DNA of 64,000 nucleotides from Diploptera punctata (taxonomy: Eukaryota > Arthropoda > Insecta > Blattodea > Blaberidae), in NCBI GenBank assembly GCA_030220185.1, contig JASPKZ010002337.1, forward strand, positions 1,583,501-1,647,500, in the 5' to 3' direction. A program made the translations under genes and the position numbers. Each line of letters begins with the position of its first letter. Position 1 is the first letter of the stretch. This document shows positions 53,175 to 59,861 of this stretch, piece after piece. Under the pieces are notes generated by a model. That model worked only from the letters and a program-made list of their open reading frames with translations. It did not search any database and had not been told where the DNA came from.

Positions 53175-55118
53175 TTTATTTAATAACGTCATTAATTTTC
53201 ATAATGCCTACATGTTACCAAGTTTCACTGTATAAATAAATTTGTGTGTGTATATATATATATGAAAATATTCCCGGTAGGGACAGGCTCCTGGGTGAGA
53301 TTTTTTACGGTTTTTTTCCTCATCTGTAAGATAAATGTCAGGAAGTTTAGGGCCCAACGGTTTTCGAAAATCATCTGGCCATCATCATCACCCTTATCCT
53401 TATCATCATCAATCTTCACCGGTGTGGAAAGAAACGGGAACCTAGTAAAGCTGCAAAGCATAGCATGAAAATGCTATGATTGCAGTGAAAGACCTGCCCT
53501 CATGCAGAATTACTATAGAATGGAATATATGTAAATAAATAAATTAAAGGAAACAGCTCATATATCGATTCATTACTTTGTTTACAAAACACATGGAATA
53601 ATAAAATTATTTATTTCCATTACTGATACAAAATGCGTCTGATTAATTTAAATTAATAGCTAATTCAATTATATAAGTAAGTCCTCAAGCACTGCATCGC
53701 TTCATACAGACATTTTCTAGGAGAGATAGTTGTGGTCTAGTGGAGGAATTATGTGTTTCCCGTGCATGAGGTCGTGTGTTCGATCCTGCTGTCATGCTTT
53801 TTTTTTCTCTCGACCTTATTTCAATTAATTTTCTTTCTTTTGTTTCATTTCTTTTGCTTTGTTTTATTTTCAGTATTTATCGCACTACTTATTTGCCCGA
53901 AATTATTTTCCATTGCACGACACACAACGAAATAGAACGGATTTATTTTCTCAAATAGTTCTATACTTGTGAAACAAATATCTGATCTCTGATCATGCGC
54001 AGTGACTTCGTTCTAAGACTTGAAAATTATCTGTGCGCCATAAATTATTTTAAAGGTTGTACAGTAGTCAAAAGCTCTTAAGTACAATTACAAGGCATTG
54101 AAAGAATTGATGGCGCACAAATAATATTTAATTCCCAGAATGAAGCCATTGCGCATGATCAGAGATCAGCTACTTTCTTCACAAGTGCACAACAATTTGA
54201 GAAACTAAAGTACGTTCCATTTAGTTGTGTTTCCTGAACGGGAAAATAATTTCGCATAAATAAGTAGTGCGGTAAATGCTATAAATAAAAGAAAACAAAA
54301 CAAATACAGTAAAACAACAAAATTAATTGAAATGAGGACGAGAGGAAGAGAGAGAAAAAACATGACAGCGATCCCGTCACTGCTAGAAACAGTCTGTATG
54401 AAGTGATGCGATACTCCAGGACTTCTTTGTGTATTGGAATTAGATAATTAACTTGATTTGGTTTAAATTAAACAGACGCGTTTTGCATTAGTTGTGGAAA
54501 TAAACAATCTTGTTATGCTTTGTGTTTTGTAAACGAAGTAATGAGATTTTACAATCGTTATTCATTTTCTATGCAGTGATCTGTTTCCATTAATTAATTT
54601 ATTTCCCTATGTATACAAATTCATTTATATACCGAAGCCTTATTAACGTGTAGACATTATGAAAATTAACGAAGTTATTTAAAAAAATATTCATGGCCAG
54701 GAACGAACCTGGGACCGCGTCGTCGCAAGAGAGCATCTTACCGACTGCTCTACTGAAGCGAACGAAACAAATAATGCATGAAGAAAGACTTACGCCGCCC
54801 GGATTTTAATTCAAAGGAGACCGCACAAGTAACAACTTACTGGTGTGAATGACTCTTCAAAACTCTTAACTTTCCATCATCAAGAGCTGCGCTATCATTT
54901 TTTTTCAAATGCTATATATGAGGGTGGTCTAGTTTATTACATTAAATTCATCGATTTGTTATTTCCAGGACATGGCGGACCTCTGCAAAGCTGTATCAAA
55001 CTGTGTGGAGTTTTACCGAATACCCAGAAGAAGTTTTGCACACTTCGGTTTCGTTTACGCAAATGATGTAAAAACATTGGTTAATGATGTACTTCTTGAA
55101 CAATTTAAGAAATACTAA
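30321..55118 (+). CDS. Acid lipase paralogue 2 (seven recognised exons)
   Basis: Acid lipase (LIPA/lipase 1/lipase 3 family), predicted secreted or lysosomal serine hydrolase. Exons: 30321-30678, 33030-33144, 36049-36277, 41785-41918 (5' edge uncertain), 44245-44329, 51332-51471, 54969-55118. Joined phases are 1, 2, 0 (or 1), 0, 1, 0, stop. Motifs in order: KYGYPAEKHFVTTEDGYILQ; VLHHGLGCTSRDWVLLGP (oxyanion HG); DEGYDVWLSNFRGS and YSRNHTYLS; HVGYSMGAT (GxSxG nucleophile Ser); QQYDYGKLNMKKYG; MYAEKDIF (Asp); SFAHFGFVY (His). All triad residues are present. Unusual: a Ser/Lys/Pro-rich insertion of about 60 residues in the first exon. The signal-peptide exon is missing from my reading. Confidence 0.88.
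30721..31220 (-). mobile_element. Non-autonomous mariner-like element with 75-bp TIRs
   Basis: Ends gagctattaaaaaaagaagg (30721) and, inverted, gagctacttagaaagaagga (complement of 31220); similarity continues about 75 bp to gaattgtgtttaag/aaacacaattccaac. Minus strand near 31020-31060 reads WPPRSPDLT, the C-terminal DDE motif of Tc1/mariner-type transposases. Most of the transposase is deleted. Confidence 0.8.
31250..31555 (-). mobile_element. Mosaic SINE: tail B with a different tRNA-like head
   Basis: The 31250-31410 part matches tail B at 1524-1700 and 52425-52590 (ggttggggcacctggaaggc). The head on the minus strand ends with a B-box-like GGTTCAATTCAC near 31495 and differs from the SINE-A head. 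Evidence of head exchange between SINEs. Confidence 0.7.
31570..31975 (-). mobile_element. RTE-type LINE 3' end, minus strand
   Basis: Starts taactaactcactggctcaa and reads back through the MRWENI and GHVTQWGMK equivalents to FGPRRDEKVV. Followed by (AT)n at 31977-32006. Confidence 0.82.
32010..32290 (+). repeat. SINE-like repeat related to repeat D middle block
   Basis: A tRNA-like start (catagcagagtggttagggc) precedes cagcatcatgatgaatttgg, acccgacatacatgtcatcc and cacactggctg-like blocks shared with 3283-3425 and 49895-50120. Ends at (AT)n 32297-32334. Confidence 0.6.
32560..32999 (+). pseudogene. Degenerate mariner-like transposase C-terminus
   Basis: Around 32740-32825 it reads PGIQERSRQSMRSRCKVC and GGQFEQLL, the ending of a transposase family common in insects, with stops before it. 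The right TIR-like end ctccctgtata is at about 32999. Confidence 0.65.
33030..33144 (+). CDS. Lipase 2 exon (WLSNFRG block)
   Basis: Acceptor GTTAAACAG ends at 33029; donor AG|GTAACG at 33145. Phase 1 in, phase 2 out. Encodes GYLLADEGYDVWLSNFRGSF, then YSRNHTYLSIKSKQFWDF. Relatives commonly have WLGNARG; Gly-to-Ser and Ala-to-Phe changes are seen here. Confidence 0.93.
33426..34146 (+). mobile_element. Deleted transposon with TIRs and transposase remnants
   Basis: TIRs AAGGATAACTCAACA (33426-33440) and the complement AAGGATGACTCAACA (34132-34146). Inside, 33491-33655 reads MATPQMKVQSIVWSAEFKSN and a KKWYDTF helix-turn-helix-like start. Bases 33840-34115 read FPGRWIGRGGPIAWLPRSPN, then PLDLFLWSFIKVYV, the C-terminal DDE region. 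The middle with the other acidic residues is deleted and frames differ. Confidence 0.85.
34147..34600. other. Intronic AT-rich stretch
   Basis: No feature recognised. Confidence 0.45.
34620..34905 (-). mobile_element. LINE 3' fragment, minus strand
   Basis: Begins with (ATC)n and reads on the minus strand an RW..LL..R / GRRD PGRPRKRW-type ending, similar in order to 38935-39250. Confidence 0.55.
34906..35613. other. Intronic stretch, nothing recognised
   Basis: No coding signal, RNA gene or clear repeat. Confidence 0.45.
35614..36007. mobile_element. 394-bp MITE with about 105-bp TIRs next to a lipase exon
   Basis: TA + cagcgtgtccacaaatatag at 35614 and the inverted end ctatatttgtggacacggtg + TA at 36007. 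The arms pair through gcgacgtagtagtagttta to gttttgagtttctcttttga. TA flanks and the CAGxGTGTCCAC end indicate a Tc1/mariner-type derivative. Its right end is 41 bp before the exon at 36049. Confidence 0.88.
36049..36277 (+). CDS. Lipase 2 exon with nucleophile serine
   Basis: Acceptor TATTTTCTAG ends at 36048. Encodes WHEIGIYDAPAIFNYIINTT, GVESHYHVGYSMGATVLFVL, then KNIRLLVAQGPPVFFN and IFTPTTQ. The nucleophile elbow is GYSMG where relatives usually have GHSQG or GHSMG. The donor is a tandem site, CAA|GTAA|GTAAAA; the second option (after 36281) would join in frame to the next exon. Confidence 0.92.
36300..36497. other. Intronic repeat with two GGTAATTCCGATC motifs
   Basis: ggtaattccgatcatggggg then gtaattccgatctg at 36312-36340; ggggcaattccgatcaatac recurs at 38327. 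Possibly a split element interrupted by the MITE and RTE that follow. Confidence 0.4.
36498..37223 (+). mobile_element. MITE family M, copy 2
   Basis: Very similar to 11354-12070 (same hairpin start, same gagaaacgataggtacgctt and aaaggaacgcaatattgtaa blocks). It also preserves the right end gcatgagttaaatagtc. Confidence 0.88.
37313..38307 (+). mobile_element. RTE-type LINE 3' part with reverse transcriptase core
   Basis: Reads VSKQFSDTFEIHNGLKQGD, then NGINKLLVYADDVVLLGDSE (catalytic YADD intact near 37489-37500). Then come a frameshift at about 37573, KTKYMVRHRNTLYNGNG, and further shifts down to the tail ggttcgatagtgccagtgag. 5'-truncated and inactive. Confidence 0.9.
38308..38930. other. 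Intronic stretch, no confirmed feature
   Basis: Contains a motif ggggcaattccgatc at 38327 and a spurious exon-like interval at 38611-38671 (see rejected items). Confidence 0.4.
38935..39250 (-). mobile_element. LINE 3' fragment, minus strand
   Basis: Order of tcttccggttcttcattcca, cgtcggggtctcttgcc and caatattcacagccatacaa (minus strand YGCEYWV) matches LINE C-terminal tails. Confidence 0.6.
39258..39520 (+). repeat. Dispersed repeat R, copy 2 (uninterrupted)
   Basis: Same as 2004-2410 but without the SINE-B piece, so it defines the pre-insertion state. Confidence 0.8.
39521..39943. other. Intronic AT-rich stretch
   Basis: No feature recognised. Confidence 0.45.
39944..41115 (-). mobile_element. 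Mariner-like element with long TIRs and transposase remnant
   Basis: Ends TACAGAGTGTAACTAAATTC (39944) and inverted TACAAGGTGTAACTAAATTC (complement of 41115); inverted similarity extends over 100 bp. Minus strand 40150-40330 reads CGGPIAWRACSPELTPLHHY, then LWDHIESVIYKYPVAFEEDL, the C-terminal WPxRSPDLTPLDFYLWG region of Tc1/mariner-type transposases with several changed residues. It holds the Penelope-type insertion at 40877-41051. Confidence 0.85.
40877..41051 (+). mobile_element. 175-bp Penelope-type mini-insertion with hammerhead-like core
   Basis: Flanked by perfect 11-bp repeats TAAATGTTTTC (40866-40876, 41052-41062) inside the TIR of the mariner-like element. Contains CTGAAGA (40958-40964), stem II GGTACA/TGTACC, GAAAC, AGCAGTT, identical in layout to 21291-21336. 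The core region is bracketed by an inverted pair aaaataaaacgtagttt / aaaactacgttttatttt. Confidence 0.75.
41116..41780 (-). mobile_element. Mariner-like element abutting lipase exon 4
   Basis: Starts TACAGAATGAGTCGGGATGA back-to-back with the previous element. Inverted internal repeats: ggtttcagggtaatttaatg (41218-41237) and cattaaattaccctgagacc (41734-41753). Minus strand about 41340-41660 reads YFQHDGAPAHSIRPVKRHLY, then PGRWIG, a mariner-type catalytic Asp block, with stops afterwards. The right end is close to or inside the acceptor of the next lipase exon; exact limit unresolved. Confidence 0.8.
41785..41918 (+). CDS. Lipase 2 exon (cap region), 5' edge uncertain
   Basis: Donor GAG|GTAAGT at 41919. 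Reads LEITPNPVLNQLAAQF, VCGNSVTRAICANWVF and GYDAKQLNE. The E-x-x-P...C spacing (Glu to Cys 16 residues) equals that of human LIPA (EFLP...C), supporting coding up to the Glu. AG dinucleotides before 41782 and 41785 give the required phase, but neither has a polypyrimidine tract. A start after the AGs at 41823 or 41826 would also keep phase but lose the conserved segment. Confidence 0.72.
41935..42480 (-). repeat. CCCGGCGTGCGC-family and repeat H fragments
   Basis: gcgaaaaactcggcgtgtgc at 41941 is the + start of the CGTGCGC repeat. Bases 42240-42480 are repeat H (taaaaattgattctagcaac inverted, actgagtttcgttg). Confidence 0.6.
42890..43013 (+). mobile_element. RTE-type LINE, short 3' end
   Basis: Reads the NDWKSLVQDRDV region and ends aatgccagtgggttagttag. 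Confidence 0.8.
43129..43250 (+). mobile_element. Possible LINE reverse transcriptase scrap
   Basis: MDVQKCEYLIVEDDKIENVP resembles the KTEYLVVG region after the catalytic motif of non-LTR reverse transcriptases. Too short to be sure. Confidence 0.35.
43465..44098 (-). mobile_element. MITE family M, copy 3, minus strand
   Basis: Right-end sequence ttataatgactatttaactc at 43465 and terminal hairpin at 43990-44090 (caaatgccactcttgatttc ... cgtggcattacttatgataa). The middle is diverged and shorter than in copies 1 and 2. Confidence 0.85.
44245..44329 (+). CDS. Lipase 2 exon (ITHVGLGMS block)
   Basis: Acceptor CTTTTGTTTCAG ends at 44244; donor G|GTAAGA at 44330. 85 nt, phase 0 to 1. Encodes TLLPLVITHVGLGMSIRSVN and HYLQAHNY, equivalent to the 2833-2917 exon of lipase 1. 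Confidence 0.93.
44587..44638. repeat. (TA)n microsatellite
   Basis: About 25 TA units after a short (TATG)n run. Confidence 0.95.
45090..45645 (+). mobile_element. LINE-2 3' end followed by (TTA)n
   Basis: Reads DILKELKTMPILEYIKQYQL, then IPKAVYNYIPRGQRSLGRPM. A (TTA)n/(CTA)n tract of about 215 bp occupies 45427-45645; the poly-Leu frame over it is not a gene. Confidence 0.85.
45690..46318 (+). mobile_element. LINE (family 3) C-terminal remnant
   Basis: Reads VKSFKYLGSNLDKSENSTTE, LLYGSETCTVNRKQ, and after frameshifts WYGHLIRMEEERI-like and GRGRPRERW-like segments to the end; the minus-strand counterpart is at 63107-63540. Contains (GATG)n at 46173-46190. Confidence 0.8.
46326..49640 (+). 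mobile_element. Nearly full-length RTE-type LINE
   Basis: About 3.2 kb plus a (TTA)n tail (49524-49635). One reading covers an APE-type endonuclease and a reverse transcriptase. The 3' end is ggttcgatagtgccagtgag + (TTAG)n(TTA)n, typical of the truncated copies in this window. Short length, single ORF and a microsatellite 3' tail fit the RTE clade; the clade assignment is inference. It lies in a lipase 2 intron in the gene's orientation. About a dozen truncated relatives are listed here. Confidence 0.9.
46461..49500 (+). pseudogene. RTE endonuclease/reverse transcriptase ORF with one frameshift
   Basis: Endonuclease part 46569-47290: MFLGTWNVRTLYNSG, ALQEVRWPGEG, VNVHAPTEDKDDK, LGDFNAKVGRED, then TDCNSDHHLVRV. 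The segment normally NQID..V reads NQIVHVLVDKRW, a GAT-to-GTT change (47193-47195) at a catalytic-type Asp. A single extra A in the seven-A run at 47540-47546 shifts the frame; the second part runs to TAG at 49498-49500. Reverse transcriptase: KASGSDEIPAEL, YRGISLLSTSYKILTN, LYVDFKKAYDS, NGLKQGDALSPLLFN, LLVYADDVVLLAD, then GCETWTLTLREERRLR and GRPRMRWENN. The rest looks recent and intact. Confidence 0.93.
49715..50460 (+). repeat. Dispersed repeat D, copy 2 with internal duplication
   Basis: Colinear with 3110-3620. The cagcatcgtgaggaatttgg block (49901-50040) is duplicated at 50147-50285. Between them is ggccaagggccttctaggcc, absent from copy 1. Confidence 0.75.
50470..50885 (+). repeat. 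Dispersed repeat Y carrying tRNA-Tyr, copy 2
   Basis: Shares acacgctttatattagcttg, cacgattttcacccactta, ggttgcggacttatcgactt, the tRNA and the attcgtgcctagacactaaa flank with 24346-24990. Confidence 0.8.
50676..50765 (+). tRNA. Intron-containing tRNA-Tyr (GTA) copy with weak acceptor stem
   Basis: Anticodon GTA at 50709-50711; inferred 17-nt intron 50713-50729. Here the B box GGTTCAAATCC is intact, but the acceptor CCTCTCA mispairs with CCGGAGG at two positions and the D arm ends GAGT. Probably a pseudogene too, with damage in different places from the 24.6-kb copy. Confidence 0.75.
50886..51331. other. Intronic AT-rich stretch
   Basis: Bases 51165-51250 repeat 3650-3740 (ctcgtcaatagctactaaac, gacaaacagaggagaaaa). 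Otherwise nothing recognised. Confidence 0.45.
51332..51471 (+). CDS. Lipase 2 exon with triad Asp
   Basis: Acceptor TATGATTTTAG ends at 51331; donor AAC|GTAAGT at 51472. Phase 1 to 0, 140 nt. Encodes GKFQQYDYGKLNMKKYGQPK, then PPEYNLKAVTAPVSIMYAEK and DIFYGVN. The Asp in EKDIF aligns with the Asp in AINDRF of lipase 1. Confidence 0.93.
51755..52170. mobile_element. Palindromic tRNA-like element
   Basis: Two inverted copies, about 200 bp each, centred near 51963 (loop accaacggccggcttcggtg). Each carries a tRNA-like module: on the + strand gaatagtgcagtggtcttgc then GGTTCGATTCC (52109-52119). Arms end in tgatattgtgaaaagaaa / ttcttttcacaatatca. Confidence 0.85.
52425..52775 (-). mobile_element. 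Mosaic SINE (head A + tail B), truncated head
   Basis: Tail B at 52425-52590 (gaggttggggcgcctggaag), body and B-box part of head A to about 52760 (cccgaccgaggatcgacccc, acaaggcagcacgc), then lost. Same head/tail combination as 1524-1882. Confidence 0.8.
52993..54915. mobile_element. Foldback element F2 (related to F1), just before the last lipase exon
   Basis: Ends TACAGCCTTTGAAAAAAATG (52993) and an inverted version ending near 54915, with arms pairing through gatgatggaaagtaagagtt. Inside are a partial SINE-A body (53272-53516), a unit like the F1 arm (53520-54070), and the inverse unit (54085-54620). It also holds (TA)n at 53147-53175. The right end is about 54 bp before the 54969 exon. 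Confidence 0.8.
54690..54780 (-). other. tRNA-like module inside F2
   Basis: Minus strand: cttcagtagagcagtcggta then CCAGGTTCGTTCCTGG, A- and B-box-like segments at tRNA spacing. Not paired with a mirror copy. Confidence 0.5.
54969..55118 (+). CDS. Lipase 2 terminal exon
   Basis: Acceptor TTATTTCCAG ends at 54968; TAA at 55116-55118. 150 nt. Encodes DMADLCKAVSNCVEFYRIPR, then SFAHFGFVYANDVKTLVNDV and LEQFKKY. His of FAHFGF is the predicted triad His. Confidence 0.93.
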   Translation, partial: DMADLCKAVSNCVEFYRIPRRSFAHFGFVYANDVKTLVNDVLLEQFKKY

Positions 55119-55181
55119 GCAATTAATTCCACTTAAATCCTAGTGATACAAATATAATAGTGTTTTGAAAATCTTTTACGC

Positions 55182-55187
55182 AATAAA
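55182..55187 (+). terminator. Candidate poly(A) signal of lipase 2
   Basis: AATAAA 64 bases after the stop codon. Confidence 0.6.
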
Positions 55188-55249
55188 CGATTACGAAAAT
55201 TGGAGAATTAGAAGAAATGAAAAACTGAGACAGTTAAACAAAGAACCTG

Positions 55250-55840
55250 TAATCTTGTAAGAGAACTGTCAATCATTGCATGCTGAAATGTACCTTGAAG
55301 TTTCTCCCAGAGAAGCGTTGTAATGTACCAAGGCCGAATAAAAAAAAAGTTATATGCCATTTTTAACTGCAAGGCACAGAAATCGAAGCCATAATCCAGC
55401 AATGACAACCCATTGTTCGGAGCAAATGGACATCCTTCCTTGAAAAAGAGCGGAGTGGAGTGAGACGGGATGCACTGCGGACCGCAGATAGTGAGGATTA
55501 TTCAATCTACCTATTCAGGAGTTGTATTATTTATCAAAAGTTTAAATGAGAGATATGGCGACGAATTTTAATGTCTTGCAGTTAAAAGCGACAGACAAAA
55601 TTTGGACTTTCGTAACCAGTTCATCCTCCAATTAAATTAACAAAAATTACCATCAATTTTAAGTAAGAAAGTAAACTAATGAATATTGGAATATGGAAAA
55701 TTAATCAACTTAACATGGCCCATTCCAAAATAACCATAGGCCTAAGGGAAATAATGCAATATATTTCATTCTTATAAAAAGAATATTTGCATATTCAGCA
55801 AAGAAATTAATGTAATGGTTGACAGTTCCCTTGCCAGTAG
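55250..55840. repeat. Foldback repeat G, copy 3
   Basis: gaactgtcaatcattgcatg (55262) and inverted tggttgacagttcccttgcc (55817-55836); inner ctgcaaggcacagaaatcga matches the inverse of 4470-4500. Confidence 0.65.
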
Positions 55841-55954
55841 TGAATTAACATAAAATTAAAAAAGTGAAGTGGATATTACCCCAGGTGTTCTAGGGGCTAA
55901 GTTCCTAGCCTCTAGTCCCGAGGGCATATATAGCAGTAATAAATGCATTTATTG

Positions 55955-56250
55955 TATATTAACTACATGGTCTTTATAGGAAGCCAGATATAATAAGAAC
56001 AGTTCAGTCGTAGACTGCGATGGGCAAGATATGTGGCACGTATGCGAATGAAAGACGTGCATGGAAGCTTCTTGTAGGAAAACCAGAGAGAAAACGCCAA
56101 GTTGGTGGGAGAATAGCATTAACTATGATTTGAAGGAATTAGATTATACAGGGAATTACTGGAAAGCATTAGCTCAGGATAGGGATGTATGGAAAGCTTA
56201 TGTCCGCGCGGCCATGAACCTACGAGTTCGATAGTGCCAGTGAGTAAGAG
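55955..56250 (+). mobile_element. RTE-type LINE 3' end
   Basis: Reads LHGLYRKPDIIRTV, then LLVGKPERKRQVGG and the NYWKALAQDRDVW region to ttcgatagtgccagtgagta. Confidence 0.88.
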
Positions 56251-57109
56251 TAAGTAAGTATGGCTGCGCGAGTGAGTGGGTGTTGGTGGACTTTACGGAA
56301 TGGAAAAATTCAACGATCAAAAGTCCTTATTTTTGTTCAACTAACCATTTTAGAAATTATTAATTGCAGTTGAGTAAAGAAATTATGAAGAAAGAAATGG
56401 AATTACAAGAGTTTTTGCCATTCTTTACCACCGTGCAACCTGTGAATATTTTGACCAGTGATAACACATATTCCCGCTAGAGACAATTGCCAACGTCTTT
56501 ACTCATATGTAAAGGGGTTTATCCAAGTATTCTTCGTTAGTGGGCAAGTTAGGATGAGCAAATGGGTAAGTTAGTGTTAGTTTGGGCAAGTTAGGGCGAG
56601 ATAGTATAGGCCAGATTAGTTTATCGTTCACAGGTTTGTTAACATGTTTTTGTGAATAAGTTGGCTAAACTGTCTAAACAATGTCTGATACATATTTTAC
56701 ATTGTAAATATGGTGATTTTAGGTTACTTTGTGCTCTACTTCTCACTTCATTTCAAGACATTTATCACACACTCCATTCTATATTTGAAGTAACTATACC
56801 CGAAATAATGGAAGAACGAAATCCAATGTTTAACGACCTTAGGCAAATACACGGAAACAAATTGTGTTTCTTAAAAATAAGTATATTTGAATGACTAATT
56901 TATGAGGACTGGTTTGCATTGAACAGTCAGGCTATTCCCTCCAAATATCTCATGATTCATAAATTGTACATTTGTGAACAAGGCATAGTGGCGTAATAAC
57001 TAATTCACTTTCACCAAAAAACTTATTTTAATTATTACTGTTAATAAAATTTTATGTATGTATACTTTTTTGTGGAATTTGGCATTTTCTCAAACCGGAA
57101 ACATTAATT
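56251..57109. other. Intergenic stretch after lipase 2
   Basis: ORF 56652-56894 (80 codons) shows no recognisable motif. Nothing else identified. Confidence 0.4.
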
Positions 57110-57545
57110 AAGCTTCAAATTTAATGACCTATGGAGCAGAAATATGAACTATAAATGCTGAATTAAAGTCAAGATTACAATCTACAGAAATGGATTGTTT
57201 AATTAGATCTGCACGATGCTCTAAATTATACAGCATCGGAAATAGTATTATCCGAGAAAAAATGAACTTTAACGGAACAATTATACAATTTTTGGAAGTA
57301 AACAATTACAAAAATTAGGACACGTGAAGAAGATGAATGAAGATAGATTATCAGTTAGGAGTTTCGAATGGATTCCAAATCGGAGAAAAAGAAGAGGGAG
57401 ACCTAAGATGACATGGATAGAGGGAATTATGAATTTGATGAAGGACAGGAGACTGCAAGATGGTGACTGGAAGGATAGAGATGAATGGAGGAAGAGGATA
57501 GAAACTTAATATTGGTCACAGGACGATATTGTATACATTTAAAAC
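57110..57545 (+). mobile_element. LINE C-terminal remnant
   Basis: Ends KKMNEDRLSVRSFEWIPN, RRKRRGRPKMTWIEGIMN and DGDWKDRDEWRKRIE, the basic GRP-K..W tail of LINE proteins, after a broken TYGAEI*TINAE region. Confidence 0.7.
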
Positions 57546-57639
57546 ATATTAAATAAAAAAATGCATTCATAAAACGGTATTTTTAACATTAAAAAATGAA
57601 ATAGATTCTAATAATTCAATTATGTAATATTGGTCTTGG

Positions 57640-57800
57640 CATGCGGACATAAAGCTTTCCGCGTACCCCTATCCCGACTAATGTTTTCCAATCATCCACT
57701 ATACAATTTACCAACCTCAAATCATGATTAATGTTATTCTCTCACCTTCTTCTTAGTCAAAATATTGGACAGTTTTACTATGTTTTCCTACAGGTGAGTT
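57640..57800 (-). mobile_element. RTE-type LINE, short minus fragment
   Basis: Matches the complement of the NDWK..QDRD region (ttccaatcatccactataca) and tcacctt-like MRWEN region. Confidence 0.7.
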
Positions 57801-57895
57801 TCCATGCCCCTATTTCCTTCCAATCCGTATCACGCAATATACTATATAATTTCAAATACATTGGATTTGAATAAAAAAAATTTGAGAATACAAAG

Positions 57896-57896
57896 C

Positions 57897-57957
<61 letters not shown>

Positions 57958-58080
57958 TTTATTTAGTAGGTTTCACAATGTTTCACAACATCTTCCTGTG
58001 CCCAATTAATCTGTCATTCTCCTCTACATCTCTCTGTCATTCCAATCTCCATCGTCCAATCATGCTGCATTGCAGTTAGA
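57896..58080 (-). mobile_element. Microsatellite plus LINE tail
   Basis: (AAT)n, (ATT)n and (TTTA)n at 57896-57964, then a block shared with 16668-16780 (ttcacaatgtttcacaacat). Confidence 0.6.
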
Positions 58081-58224
58081 CATTGGTCGAGAGCTAAAGA
58101 AAGTGAACCTTGATTAAAAATCTCCTGGTCCTCCAGATTATTGTTCACGCATCAGCATAGTTCCTTATTCGTTTGAAAAAATTAGTAATGCTAAAAGCCC
58201 AAGAATGAAATGCCGGAAGGATTT

Positions 58225-59170
58225 AATAATAATAATAATAATAATAACAACAACAACTAACTCACTGGCATTATCCAACCCGTAGGTTCATGGCCGCGCG
58301 GACATAAGCTCTCCATACATCCCAATCCTGATCTAATGTTTTCCAATCATTCCCTGTATAATATACTTCCCTTAAATCATAGAAAATATTATTCTCCCAC
58401 CTCATTTTTGGTCTACCAATTGTGCGTTTTCCCTCTGGTTTTCCTACAAGAAGCTTCCATGCACGTCTTTCATTCCCCATTCGTGCCACATGTCCTGCCC
58501 ATCGCAGTCTGGCTTCCTATAAAAACCAATCCCTGTAAAAACAATGTGTTCACTGTTATGTAGTCTTCTCCATTCACCTGTCTGTTCATCTCTCTTTGGT
58601 AAAAAAAATCCTAAGAACTTTATTCTCAAATACTCGTAATCTCCTTTCCTCCCTTAAAGTAAGAGTCCATGTTTCGCATCCATATAATATAAATGGTAGA
58701 ATGCTAGTTTTATATATTTTCTTCAGTACTGAAGACTATGCCAATTTTGGAATATATTAAACAGTACCAACTAAATTGGAAACACCATCTTGAAAGAATG
58801 AGTTCAAATCGGATCCCCAAAGCTGTTTATAATTATATACCAAGAGGACGAAGATCACTGGGCCGTCCTATTGAACGCTGGAGTGAAATTTTCTATAGGA
58901 TCGTAACAGGCCTTGGCCTAATACTTGGAAGGAAGAAGAATATATTTTCAGTTTAGCGTTTTGTTAAAGGAGTTGGGATATCAAGAGTCTCTGTAATGCA
59001 TAATAACACGCATTTCCAGAATTGAGTCTATGTTTAATTTATTTTTGCATCTCATTCCTATTTGTGATTATTGTTCCTAGGTATTTGAATTCAGCCACTT
59101 CCTCAAAACTTCCCTTATCTCTCATTAGCCGTCCATTTCCATTAAGTTATATAATGTGTTTCTATGTGTG
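58225..59170 (-). mobile_element. RTE-type LINE 3' part, minus strand, split by LINE-2
   Basis: Starts with (AAT)n/(AAC)n tail and taactcactggcattatcc. Minus reads MARMGNERRAWKLLVGKPEG, FLPKRDEQTGEW; the element resumes after 58949 to about 59170. Confidence 0.88.
58722..58940 (+). mobile_element. LINE-2 3' end inserted in the RTE copy
   Basis: Reads MPILEYIKQYQLNWKHHLER and IPRGRRSLGRP; flanked by TATATTTTC at 58713-58721 and 58941-58949, a 9-bp target duplication. Confidence 0.85.
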
Positions 59171-59184
59171 ACCATACATTTAAA

Positions 59185-59198
59185 TAAATAAATAATAC

Positions 59199-59235
<37 letters not shown>

Positions 59236-59480
59236 TGGTTACTTATTTTGACAGTGTAAAGGCCATAAAGCCTCCTCTTCCCCTGAAACAGCACAAATAT
59301 TTTTTACCCATGCCTCCGGGTTATTTTTGCGGCATTTTTAGTATTCTCTCCTGGCATGACAGAACTGTAACATAGTTCTTAAGTTGGGGCGCTTGGAAGT
59401 CGTAGTTATGTTATTCCGATTATACACTTTTTTCAAGACAAATGTCAGGGAACTGTAATAGCCCAAACGGTCTCCGAACA
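59185..59480 (-). repeat. (ATA)n followed by repeat R/SINE tail B remnants
   Basis: Microsatellite 59190-59234, then gccataaagcctcctcttcc (repeat R-like) and ttaagttggggcgcttggaa (tail B). Confidence 0.6.
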
Positions 59481-59524
59481 TCATATAGCGATCTTAAACA
59501 TCTTTATCATATTCGCCATGTTTA

Positions 59525-59590
59525 GTACGAGTATGAATGTGTGTGTGTGCGTGTGCGTGCGTGTGCGTGTGTGCGTGCGCGTGTGTGTGA
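59525..59590. repeat. (GTGT/GTGC)n microsatellite
   Basis: Alternating GT and GTGC units. Confidence 0.9.
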
Positions 59591-59861
59591 ATGGTGTGTT
59601 TCGTCAAATATTGTGTTGTCTAGGAGGAGGCCCTGATATTGAGCTGATCAGCCATTCCCTTGTGTGGTCAAATAGTACGGTGTGAGGTTGGGATGTGGTT
59701 TTTTACAGAAGCGAGGAAATGTTTAAAACTCAGCGATAATGAGATTCTGTAAAACATTTCACAAACGTGCGTTGTACTTTATTTTCTCGCGATGGTGTTT
59801 TAAAAATAATAAGTTATTGTAAAATAATAACATATTTGTTGGAAATATTTATTTAGGAACT

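Noticed and set aside
56652..56894. 80-codon ORF after lipase 2
   Set aside because: No recognisable motif, no splice partner and no conserved context.
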